Source: an uncultured Clostridia bacterium (lineage in GTDB: Bacteria; Bacillota; Clostridia; Christensenellales; Borkfalkiaceae). From it: 5,798 nt of DNA. The notes below the pieces were generated by a model, which saw only the letters and a program-made list of their open reading frames with translations, ran no database searches and was not told where the DNA came from. Shown here in pieces: positions 1 to 4,434 of this stretch; the first letter of the stretch is position 1, and each line of letters starts with the position of its first letter. The stretch spans positions 1 through 5,798 of the forward strand of contig CANPYD010000069.1 of the NCBI GenBank assembly GCA_947587775.1, written 5' to 3'. A program made the position numbers and the translations under genes.

Positions 1-354
1 CTTGCATCGGACGGGGTTTACATGGCACGGGGCGTTACCGTCCCGTCGGTGAGCTCTTACCTCGCCTTTCCATCCTTACCTCGTCGAAGCAAATCTCACT
101 TTCCGCTCTGTGCTCACGCAAAGAGCGATCTTCGTTCGATTGCTTCTCCTCTTCCCAAAAAATCTTGCTTCGCAATCTTTTTCGGGAGCCCTGCCAAAAG
201 CAGAAAAACCAAAAAGAGTCATGAGGCGGTCTATTTCTGTTGCACTTTCCTTGGGGTCACCCCCACCTGACGTTATCAGGCGTCCTGCCCTGCGATGCCC
301 GGACTTTCCTCATCATGCTCACGGCATGCCGCGACCGCGTAGTCCGCTCGGATC
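1..354 (-). ncRNA. rnpB: RNase P RNA, bacterial type A, 3' end outside the window
   Basis: This is the catalytic RNA of ribonuclease P, which removes the 5' leader from precursor tRNAs. On the minus strand the conserved blocks occur in the right order: GAGGAAAGTCCGGGC (311-297, the P4 5' region), a CCTGATAACGTCAGG hairpin (280-266), AGTGCAACAGAAA followed by ACCGCC (ending at 225), AGGTAAGG..GGAAA (81-67), GGTAAGAGCTCACC (61-48) and AAACCCCGTCCG..GCAAG (19-1). The AAGTCCGGGC and GGTAAGAGCNCACC blocks fit type A rather than the Bacillus type B. The 5' end is placed near 354, about 7 nt past a TATAAT box. The rest of the 3' half, including the second P4 strand and the 3' strand of P1, lies beyond position 1. 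Between ACCGCC and AGGTAAGG there are about 143 nt (224-82), where E. coli M1 RNA has roughly 20 as I recall it, so the P12 region is greatly enlarged. Open reading frames on the plus strand here are chance. Confidence 0.95.
82..224 (-). other. Enlarged P12 region of the RNase P RNA
   Basis: This is the variable insert between the conserved ACCGCC and AGGTAAGG blocks. By eye it folds into three local hairpins. The first is CTGC-TTTTG-GCAG. The second is a long CCCGAAAAA..TTTTTTGGG stem, interrupted by tandem G/A mismatches and capped by TTGC-GAA-GCAA. The third is a GAAGCAA-TC/GATTTGCTTC stem enclosing CGCTCT/AGAGCG and a TGC-GTGA-GCA tip. GTGA is a GNRA tetraloop, which is common at the end of helices in type-A RNase P RNAs. 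CTCTT and AAGAG may close the first two hairpins into one arm. The folding is done by hand and has no covariation support. Confidence 0.7.
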
Positions 355-360
355 GGTTTG

Positions 361-389
361 ATTATAGCACACCTCGCGCAAAAACACAA
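361..389 (-). promoter_or_regulatory. Sigma-A promoter of rnpB
   Basis: On the minus strand, TTGTGT (389-384) and a consensus TATAAT (366-361) are separated by 17 bp. A TGC triplet directly before the -10 makes it an extended -10. The predicted start, about 7 nt downstream near 354, fits the expected 5' end of the RNA. An A/T-rich tract (391-410) lies at the UP-element position. A near-consensus promoter is expected for an abundant stable RNA. Confidence 0.88.
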
Positions 390-392
390 CTT

Positions 393-410
393 ACTTTTTT
401 CAAAAAAAGT
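393..410. promoter_or_regulatory. T/A-tract inverted repeat between divergent promoters
   Basis: ACTTTTTTCAAAAAAAGT has 8-bp arms with a 2-nt centre. It lies between the rnpB -35 (384-389) and the pyk -35 (412-417). It therefore sits in the UP-element zone of both promoters and could bind the RNA polymerase alpha C-terminal domains in either direction. As RNA it would be an A/U hairpin with little stability, so a DNA-level role is more likely. The function is inferred. Confidence 0.5.
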
Positions 411-411
411 C

Positions 412-439
412 TTGAAAATATTTTCATTTATGGTAAAAT
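412..439 (+). promoter_or_regulatory. Sigma-A promoter of pyk
   Basis: TTGAAA (412-417) and TAAAAT (434-439) are 16 bp apart, with TGG just before the -10 (extended -10). The predicted transcript starts near 446, leaving a leader of about 25 nt. That is too short for a riboswitch or attenuator, so any control should act on initiation. Confidence 0.85.
413..426. promoter_or_regulatory. Perfect 14-bp palindrome over the pyk -35 (candidate operator)
   Basis: TGAAAATATTTTCA is a perfect palindrome covering five of the six -35 bases and the start of the spacer. A protein bound here would block polymerase. The AT-rich setting makes chance palindromes more likely, and I cannot assign it to a known regulator; it is not a CcpA, Rex or standard CodY box. 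Confidence 0.35.
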
Positions 440-470
440 GGAATGCAGCAGATCCATAGGGGGGATTACC

Positions 471-1883
471 ATGAAAAAGACAAAGATCGTATGCACACTC
501 GGGCCCGCCTCCGAGACGGAAGAGATCATCGGCGCGATGGCGGACGCGGGCATGAACGTTGCGAGGATCAATTTCTCGCACGGGACGCATGAAGAGCACG
601 CGAAGAAGATCGCCATCATCAAAAAAGTCCGTGCGGAAAAGCACATTCCGCTGCCCATTCTTCTCGATACCAAGGGGCCCGAATTCCGCATCCGCACTTT
701 CAAGGACGGAAAAGTCCTTCTGAACGAGGGGGATACATTCACCTTTACGGCGGATGAGATCGAGGGGGACGAGACGCGGGTTTCCGTCTCTTACAAAAAT
801 ATCTGCAACGACATGAACCCGGGCGACAAGATCCTTCTCAATAACGGGCTCATGGTGTTCGAAGTTACGGAAGTCAAGGCGCCCGACGTCATCTGTAAGG
901 TGGTGATCGGCGGCGAACTCTCCAACCGCAAGAGCATGTTTTTCCCCGAAAAGCAGCTCGACCTCGTCTATCTTTCCGAACAGGACAAGGCAGATCTCCT
1001 CTTCGGCATTCAGCAGGGAGTGGATTTTGTCGCCTGCTCCTTCGTCTCCAAAGCGCAGGACATTCTCGATGTGCGGAATTTCCTGCATGAGAACGGCTCG
1101 GACGACATCGATCTCATCGCAAAGATCGAAAACCGCGCGGGGGTCAACAATCTCGAAGAGATCCTGAAAGTCTCCGACGGGATCATGATCGGCCGCGGCG
1201 ACATGGGTGTGGAGATCCCCTATGAGGAGCTCCCCAATATCCAGAAATACATCATCACGGCATGCCGCATTGCGGGCAAACGCTGCATTACGGCGACGGA
1301 AATGCTCGAATCCATGATCCACAATCCCCGCCCCACCCGTGCGGAGATCTCCGACGTCGCCAATGCCGTATATGACGGGTCGAGCGCGATCATGCTCTCG
1401 GGCGAGACCGCCGCGGGCGAGTACCCCGTGCAATCGGTGGCGGCGATGGCAAAGATCGCAGTGCAGGCGGAGAGCAAGATCGATTATATCCAGCGCGTGG
1501 AGGACAGACGGTATCTCATCAAGAATCTTTCGGACGCGCTCTCCCACTCCGCATGTCTTTTGGCACACGATGTGAGGGCGAAGGCGATCGTCGTCTGCAC
1601 CCGTACGGGCGGCACAGCGAAGATGGTTTCGAGATTCCGCCCCATGATCGATATCATCGGTATGACGACGGACGAAAAGAGCTACCGCAAGCTCGCTTTG
1701 AGCTGGGGCGTGTTGCCCGTCCTGTCGGAGGAATACTTCTCGGTGGATGTCCTCTTCCACTTTGCGAAGCGGGCGGCGCTCGAGAGCGGGCTCGTCGAAA
1801 AGGGCGACGTCATCGTCATCACGGGGGGCACGCCCAACGGCAAGAGCGGAAATTCCTCGCTCATTAACCTCGAAACGGTATAA
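471..1883 (+). CDS. pyk: Pyruvate kinase
   Basis: This 470-residue cytosolic enzyme transfers phosphate from phosphoenolpyruvate to ADP, giving pyruvate and ATP in the last step of glycolysis. The ATG at 471 follows AGGGGGG (458-464) with a 6-nt gap. The frame stays open upstream to 240, but that part crosses rnpB and both promoters and is not coding. Visible motifs are KIVCTLGPAS (5-14), RINFSHGTH (32-40), LDTKGPE (65-71), AKIEN (217-221, with the catalytic Lys218 and metal-binding Glu220), GRGDMGVEIP (241-250, with Asp244), TATEMLESM (274-282) and NPRPTRAE (285-292). The B domain spans about 72-170 and the C-terminal domain about 355-470, with no added PEP-utiliser domain. Glu71 matches rabbit Glu117, which predicts K+ dependence. 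Departures from the usual sequence are GRGD for ARGD, TEMLESM for TQMLESM, LNNGL for LDDGL (123-127) and FFPE for NLPG (157-160). The gene appears monocistronic, with its own promoter and terminator. Confidence 0.97.
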   Translation: MKKTKIVCTLGPASETEEIIGAMADAGMNVARINFSHGTHEEHAKKIAIIKKVRAEKHIPLPILLDTKGPEFRIRTFKDGKVLLNEGDTFTFTADEIEGDETRVSVSYKNICNDMNPGDKILLNNGLMVFEVTEVKAPDVICKVVIGGELSNRKSMFFPEKQLDLVYLSEQDKADLLFGIQQGVDFVACSFVSKAQDILDVRNFLHENGSDDIDLIAKIENRAGVNNLEEILKVSDGIMIGRGDMGVEIPYEELPNIQKYIITACRIAGKRCITATEMLESMIHNPRPTRAEISDVANAVYDGSSAIMLSGETAAGEYPVQSVAAMAKIAVQAESKIDYIQRVEDRRYLIKNLSDALSHSACLLAHDVRAKAIVVCTRTGGTAKMVSRFRPMIDIIGMTTDEKSYRKLALSWGVLPVLSEEYFSVDVLFHFAKRAALESGLVEKGDVIVITGGTPNGKSGNSSLINLETV

Positions 1884-1897
1884 TATGTGCGAAATTT

Positions 1898-1930
1898 CAA
1901 AGACCCGACGGAGTTCGTCGGGTCTTTGTT
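1898..1930 (+). terminator. Hairpin terminator of pyk
   Basis: A perfect 13-bp stem, CAAAGACCCGACG (1898-1910) and CGTCGGGTCTTTG (1916-1928), encloses a GAGTT loop. It begins 14 nt after the pyk stop. The U-rich part is short: TTT within the stem, then G and TT. The stem is very stable and its A-side mirrors the T-side, so it could also act on transcription arriving from the right. Confidence 0.85.
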
Positions 1931-2099
1931 ATACTGCGGAGCCCCTTCGGCACGCCGCAAGGACAGCGGCGGCTCAGGGTAACGTAATCAGAATCATTGC
2001 CCACCCCCCTACCCCCCTCCTCGGGAGGGGGCATGTTTCGCGAAACGCCCCGTCTCTCGGCGCCCTCTTGAGGGCACCCGAAGGGCGTGCCTTGTGCTG

Positions 2100-2240
2100 G
2101 AGCTGTCACCGCAGACGCCACCCTTGGCTCCCCTTGTAGGGGAGCTGTCACCGCAGACGCCACCCTTGGCTCCCCTTGTAGGGGAGCTGTCACCGCAGAC
2201 GCCCTCCTTGGCTCCCCTTGTAGGGGAGCTGTCACCGCAG
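2100..2240. repeat. 42-bp tandem repeat, about 3.4 copies
   Basis: The units begin at 2100, 2142 and 2184, and a 15-bp partial unit begins at 2226. The first two are identical and the third differs at two bases near its middle. A degenerate unit end precedes the array (2091-2099). Each unit contains GAGCTGTCACCGCAG and the hairpin CTCCCCT-TGT-AGGGGAG. Only after the last copy does the sequence continue to complete a second hairpin, GTCACC-GCA-GGTGAC (2231-2245). Because 42 is a multiple of three, the array leaves frames open on both strands, producing repetitive peptides that are artefacts. Confidence 0.92.
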
Positions 2241-2327
2241 GTGACTGAGGGGTTTTATCCTATCGCGTTGTTGGGAAACCCCTTCGGCCCTGCGGGCCAC
2301 TTCCCCTGAAAGGGGCAGCGAGGGTGG
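2203..2327. repeat. Imperfect inverted repeat with about 50-bp arms
   Basis: The left arm (2203-2255), containing CTCCCCTTGTAGGGGAG and ending GAGGGGTTT, resembles the reverse complement of the right arm (2276-2327), which starts AAACCCC and contains TTCCCCTGAAAGGGG. The inner 7 bp (GGGGTTT/AAACCCC) match perfectly around a 20-nt centre at 2256-2275. Outward, the two arms share the same two-hairpin plan with several substitutions. This is the shape of a MITE-like element or of two REP-like units facing each other. Confidence 0.75.
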
Positions 2328-2364
2328 CAGTTCGGTGACTTCCCCTGAAAGGGTAGCAAGGGCG
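2299..2364. repeat. 39-bp direct repeat of the inverted unit, about 1.7 copies
   Basis: ACTTCCCCTGAAAGGG occurs at 2299 and again at 2338, 39 bp apart. Each is followed by a similar AGC(G/A)AGGG stretch. The second copy ends just before the stop codon of the regulator gene. These units are related, in reverse orientation, to the 42-bp array on the left. Confidence 0.8.
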
Positions 2365-2372
2365 AATCTCTC

Positions 2373-3014
2373 TCAGTTGATCGCCTGCTTCATGACTTCC
2401 GCCGCCTCCGAGCGGGAAGCGACGCCGAGTTTCTCGTAGATGGCCGAGATATAGTTCCGCGCCGTGCCGTCCGAAAGTTTCAGTGCAGACGCGATCTGTT
2501 TGTTCGTGAATCCCTCGCAGATCATAAGCGCGATCTCCACTTCGCGGTCGGAAAGCCCGAATTTCCGCTTTAATTTATATTCCCTGTCGCTCGTCACCAT
2601 GCGCGCGGCATCGGCAATGCGCTTTGCGATCTTGGCGGGAAGGATGGTATCCCCCGCATGAGCGTTTTTGATGGCGTCGATGAGCGCAGCCGCAGAGGTA
2701 TCCTTCAAAAGATACCCGCTCGCGCCGCCCTCGATCGCGCTCAGGATATATTCGCTGTCGTCAAACGTCGTGAGGACGACGACCTTCATCTCAGGAAATC
2801 TGCGCTTGATCTCCTGCGTAGCAATGACGCCGTTCATGCCGGGCATACGGATGTCCATGAGAATGACGTCCGGCCGTTCCCGCTCCGCAAGTTCGACCGC
2901 CTCCGCCCCGTCGGACGCAATGCCGACGACCTCGATCTCCCCGCTCGAAGACAAAACGCTGCGGATCCCGTCCGCAAGGATCGCCTGATCATCCGCCAGT
3001 AAAACTTTTATCAT
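2373..3014 (-). CDS. NarL/FixJ-family response regulator (LuxR-type HTH)
   Basis: This 213-residue DNA-binding regulator is the output half of a two-component system. The receiver domain (about 1-120) has the acidic pair Asp8-Asp9, phospho-acceptor Asp54 in MDIRMPGMNG, the switch Thr82 in VLTTFDD and Lys104 in YLLKD. The C-terminal LuxR helix-turn-helix (about 153-205) reads LSDREVEIALMICEGFTNKQ, then the recognition region GTARNYISAIYEKLGV. Length and order are normal for the family. The order and the DGTARNYIS sequence resemble DesR-like regulators, but the target cannot be named. Its ATG overlaps the kinase stop codon (ATGA, 3014-3011). An AAGGAG site (3027-3022) lies 7 nt before the start, inside the kinase gene, so the two are translationally coupled. 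The repeat island begins 8 bp after its stop. Confidence 0.95.
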   Translation of the reverse strand: MIKVLLADDQAILADGIRSVLSSSGEIEVVGIASDGAEAVELAERERPDVILMDIRMPGMNGVIATQEIKRRFPEMKVVVLTTFDDSEYILSAIEGGASGYLLKDTSAAALIDAIKNAHAGDTILPAKIAKRIADAARMVTSDREYKLKRKFGLSDREVEIALMICEGFTNKQIASALKLSDGTARNYISAIYEKLGVASRSEAAEVMKQAIN

Positions 3015-4252
3015 CGCTTTTCTCCTTCCGCTTCATCCAAGGGAAGCGTCATATGGATCTCAAATCCTTCTCCCTTCTCCGCTTCGAACCAGACTTCGCC
3101 GCCGAGCGCCTTCGCGCGGGTATGCATGCCCGAGAGCCCGAACCCCTCTTTGAGGTCGGCGAGATCCATCCCGCAGCCGTTGTCCGAAAGGAGAAAGCTC
3201 ACCCGTCCCTCCTCTTTTCTGAGCTCGAACAGGAACGCGGTCGCGCCCCCGTGCCTCAGACCGTTGGAAATGCCCTCTTTTAAGGTATTGCAGATAAATC
3301 TGCGCTTGGCGTCGCAGAGGACGACATCGTCCACGGACGTGCGTACGGCGATCCCCGTGCCCTCCGTGGATTCCTGCGCGATGGACAGAAGGCTCTCTTT
3401 GAGCGTCATGTTCTCGCGTGCGCCCGAGAGCAGGTGAACGGACTCGCGGAGTTCGTCGAGCGCATGCTTCGCCTGTAAATTCGCCGCGGTGATCTTCCGC
3501 TTTGCGTCCTCGGGATCGGTATCGACGACGAGCCGCGCCGCTTCCGTCTGCATGATGACGGTCGTGATGGAGTGCCCCGCCGTATCGTGGATGTCCTTTG
3601 CGATCCGCTGGCGCTCTTCGAGCACGGCGAGCGCCTTATGCTCCTCGTTCAGCCGCTGGAGCTCCTTGTTCCTCTCACTGAGCTCGTTCATCGTCTCCGC
3701 GATCTCCTTGTCCTTGCGGTAGATCTGAATGGTAAAATTCACGATGAGGAAATGCAGGGCGAGAATGATGAGGTCGTTGAAGGCGCTGGCAACCACGGTG
3801 AGGACGTTGAAGGTATCGCCGCGGAGAAAGTTCGAAACGATGAGCGTGATGAGGAAAATGACGATGCTCGAGACCCCCATCGCGAGATTCCCCGAGAGGG
3901 ACTCCTGACGGATGTAAAATTCGGAAAGGATGATGATGTAGAAGGTCGAGATCAGCATCCCGTTCGTCACGATCGTGATGACGAGGAGCAGGAAGATATC
4001 GAGCGCGTAGAAAAAGATCCTGTGCGTATATTTTTTGATCGCCCAGATCTTGACGGCGTTCTCCGCAAGCAGAATGACGACGGACGGCAGTACAAAATAC
4101 CATGCGGGAAATCCCGCATAGCTCTCGTCCCAGCTGTTCACGATGACGATGATCCCGATGAGCGCGAGCGAGCAAAACACGATGCACTTTGCGATCCTTA
4201 CGACGAGCGACCGCTGTGAGAGAATATCGGGAAATACGATTTCTTTTTTCAT
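3011..4252 (-). CDS. Membrane sensor histidine kinase, HisKA_3 type (DesK-like)
   Basis: This 413-residue sensor kinase phosphorylates itself on His and passes the phosphate to the adjacent regulator. The N-terminal half holds about six hydrophobic segments (roughly 17-38, 50-70, 79-96, 99-112, 124-142 and 150-177) with only short loops, so there is no extracellular sensor domain. The signal is probably sensed in or at the membrane, as in DesK- or LiaS-type kinases. A charged coiled-coil linker (178-215) leads to the HisKA_3 motif ERQRIAKDIHDTAGH, with His222 as acceptor. The ATPase domain follows: N box EGISNGLRHGG (326-336), G1 DNGCGM (357-362) and G2 GFGLSGM (370-376). I chose the ATG at 4252 because AAAGGGG lies 4 nt upstream. 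An in-frame GTG at 4282 has no Shine-Dalgarno and sits almost at the predicted transcript start. The ligand is unknown, and no transporter or other usual partner is in view. Confidence 0.93.
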   Translation of the reverse strand: MKKEIVFPDILSQRSLVVRIAKCIVFCSLALIGIIVIVNSWDESYAGFPAWYFVLPSVVILLAENAVKIWAIKKYTHRIFFYALDIFLLLVITIVTNGMLISTFYIIILSEFYIRQESLSGNLAMGVSSIVIFLITLIVSNFLRGDTFNVLTVVASAFNDLIILALHFLIVNFTIQIYRKDKEIAETMNELSERNKELQRLNEEHKALAVLEERQRIAKDIHDTAGHSITTVIMQTEAARLVVDTDPEDAKRKITAANLQAKHALDELRESVHLLSGARENMTLKESLLSIAQESTEGTGIAVRTSVDDVVLCDAKRRFICNTLKEGISNGLRHGGATAFLFELRKEEGRVSFLLSDNGCGMDLADLKEGFGLSGMHTRAKALGGEVWFEAEKGEGFEIHMTLPLDEAEGEKR

Positions 4253-4282
4253 TGCGCCCCTTTCGGCGGCATTTTCCGCCAC

Positions 4283-4302
4283 TTATGTTCATTGTAACAT
4301 AA
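4283..4302. promoter_or_regulatory. 20-bp inverted repeat over the kinase -10 (candidate operator)
   Basis: TTATGTTCATTGTAACATAA has perfect 7-bp arms and a 6-bp centre. It spans the -10 box (4291-4296) and the predicted start site. NarL/FixJ-type regulators bind inverted repeats, so autoregulation by the downstream response regulator is a reasonable guess, but nothing here proves it. Confidence 0.45.
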
Positions 4303-4319
4303 ATTTTACGACAATGCAA
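4291..4319 (-). promoter_or_regulatory. Sigma-A promoter of the kinase-regulator operon
   Basis: On the minus strand, TTGCAT (4319-4314) and TACAAT (4296-4291) are 17 bp apart, with TGT before the -10 (extended -10). The start is predicted near 4284, giving a leader of about 30 nt before the ATG at 4252. Confidence 0.82.
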
Positions 4320-4368
4320 AACCTTCAGGTAAAAATTTTGTATTTTTTTCGGTTCTCTCACGAAAGTC

Positions 4369-4397
4369 TTGACAATTGCCCGATTGTATGATACAAT
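4369..4397 (+). promoter_or_regulatory. Sigma-A promoter of the dipeptidase gene
   Basis: A perfect TTGACA (4369-4374) and TACAAT (4392-4397) are 17 bp apart, with TGA before the -10 (extended -10). The start is predicted near 4404, about 31 nt before the ATG. An A/T-rich tract (4330-4350) lies 20-40 bp upstream of the -35. With a consensus -35 this should be a strong promoter unless repressed. Confidence 0.9.
4383..4397. promoter_or_regulatory. Perfect 7-1-7 palindrome over the peptidase -10 (candidate operator)
   Basis: ATTGTATGATACAAT consists of perfect 7-bp arms around a single G, and its right arm contains the whole -10 box. The 7-1-7 geometry is that of Fur-family (Fur, PerR, Zur) boxes and also of CodY boxes, but the sequence is not the consensus of any of them. 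A second small palindrome, TTGTACAA (4408-4415), lies just past the start site. Confidence 0.45.
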
Positions 4398-4434
4398 ACC
4401 CTTCGGTTTGTACAATTCCATACGGGAGAAATTT

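Larger units (their letters stand above)
1939..2364. repeat. Intergenic island of GC-rich hairpins and repeats
   Basis: The gap between convergent pyk and the response regulator gene holds no credible gene, but nearly all of it is palindromic. In order: a nested hairpin with GAGCC/GGCTC and GCCGC/GCGGC arms (1939-1975); a C-rich stretch with a CCCCCTCC-TCG-GGAGGGGG hairpin (2013-2031); the palindrome GTTTCGCGAAAC (2035-2046); GCCCTC-TT-GAGGGC (2062-2075) overlapping a GGCAC/GTGCC hairpin (2073-2091); a 42-bp tandem array (2100-2240); and inverted-orientation relatives (2276-2364). It resembles the REP- or MITE-like intergenic elements seen in many Clostridia. The hairpins may also help stop transcription of the regulator operon, which has no separate U-tract terminator. 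Confidence 0.8.

Noticed and set aside
22..361. Two small plus-strand open frames
   Set aside because: They lie within the rnpB gene on the other strand and show no ribosome binding site or protein-like composition.
240..470. A 77-codon N-terminal extension of pyruvate kinase
   Set aside because: It would run through the RNase P RNA gene and both divergent promoters. The normal N-terminus MKKTKIVCTLGP begins at 471 behind a strong Shine-Dalgarno site.
440..470. Riboswitch or attenuator in the pyk leader
   Set aside because: The predicted leader is only about 25 nt, too short for a structured regulatory RNA.
276..1760. A 494-codon open frame on the minus strand opposite pyk
   Set aside because: It is an exact antisense shadow of a clear pyruvate kinase gene; GC-rich codon third positions keep the opposite frame open. 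It has no Shine-Dalgarno site and no recognisable domain, and it is rich in His, Asp and Arg, as such shadows are.
2035..2046. parS-like ParB binding site (GTTTCGCGAAAC)
   Set aside because: The parS consensus TGTTTCACGTGAAACA has a 4-bp centre between its arms. Here the centre is only 2 bp, and the site lies in a field of other palindromes.
2100..2240. CRISPR array
   Set aside because: The units are head-to-tail with no unique spacers between them, and no cas gene is in view.
1897..2309. Repetitive small proteins on both strands with a 14-residue period
   Set aside because: They are translations of the 42-bp non-coding repeat, whose length is a multiple of three. No Shine-Dalgarno site or promoter is visible for either.
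3572..4219. A 215-codon plus-strand frame and its neighbours opposite the histidine kinase
   Set aside because: It is antisense to a complete kinase gene, strongly acidic and low in complexity, with no start signals.
4253..4282. GTG start at 4282 for the histidine kinase, adding 10 residues
   Set aside because: There is no Shine-Dalgarno site before it and it is only about 2 nt from the predicted transcript start, whereas the ATG at 4252 has AAAGGGG upstream.
4369..4434. TTG start at 4369 for the dipeptidase
   Set aside because: The codon is part of the TTGACA -35 box, so it would not be in the transcript. The ATG at 4435 has a proper GGGAG site.
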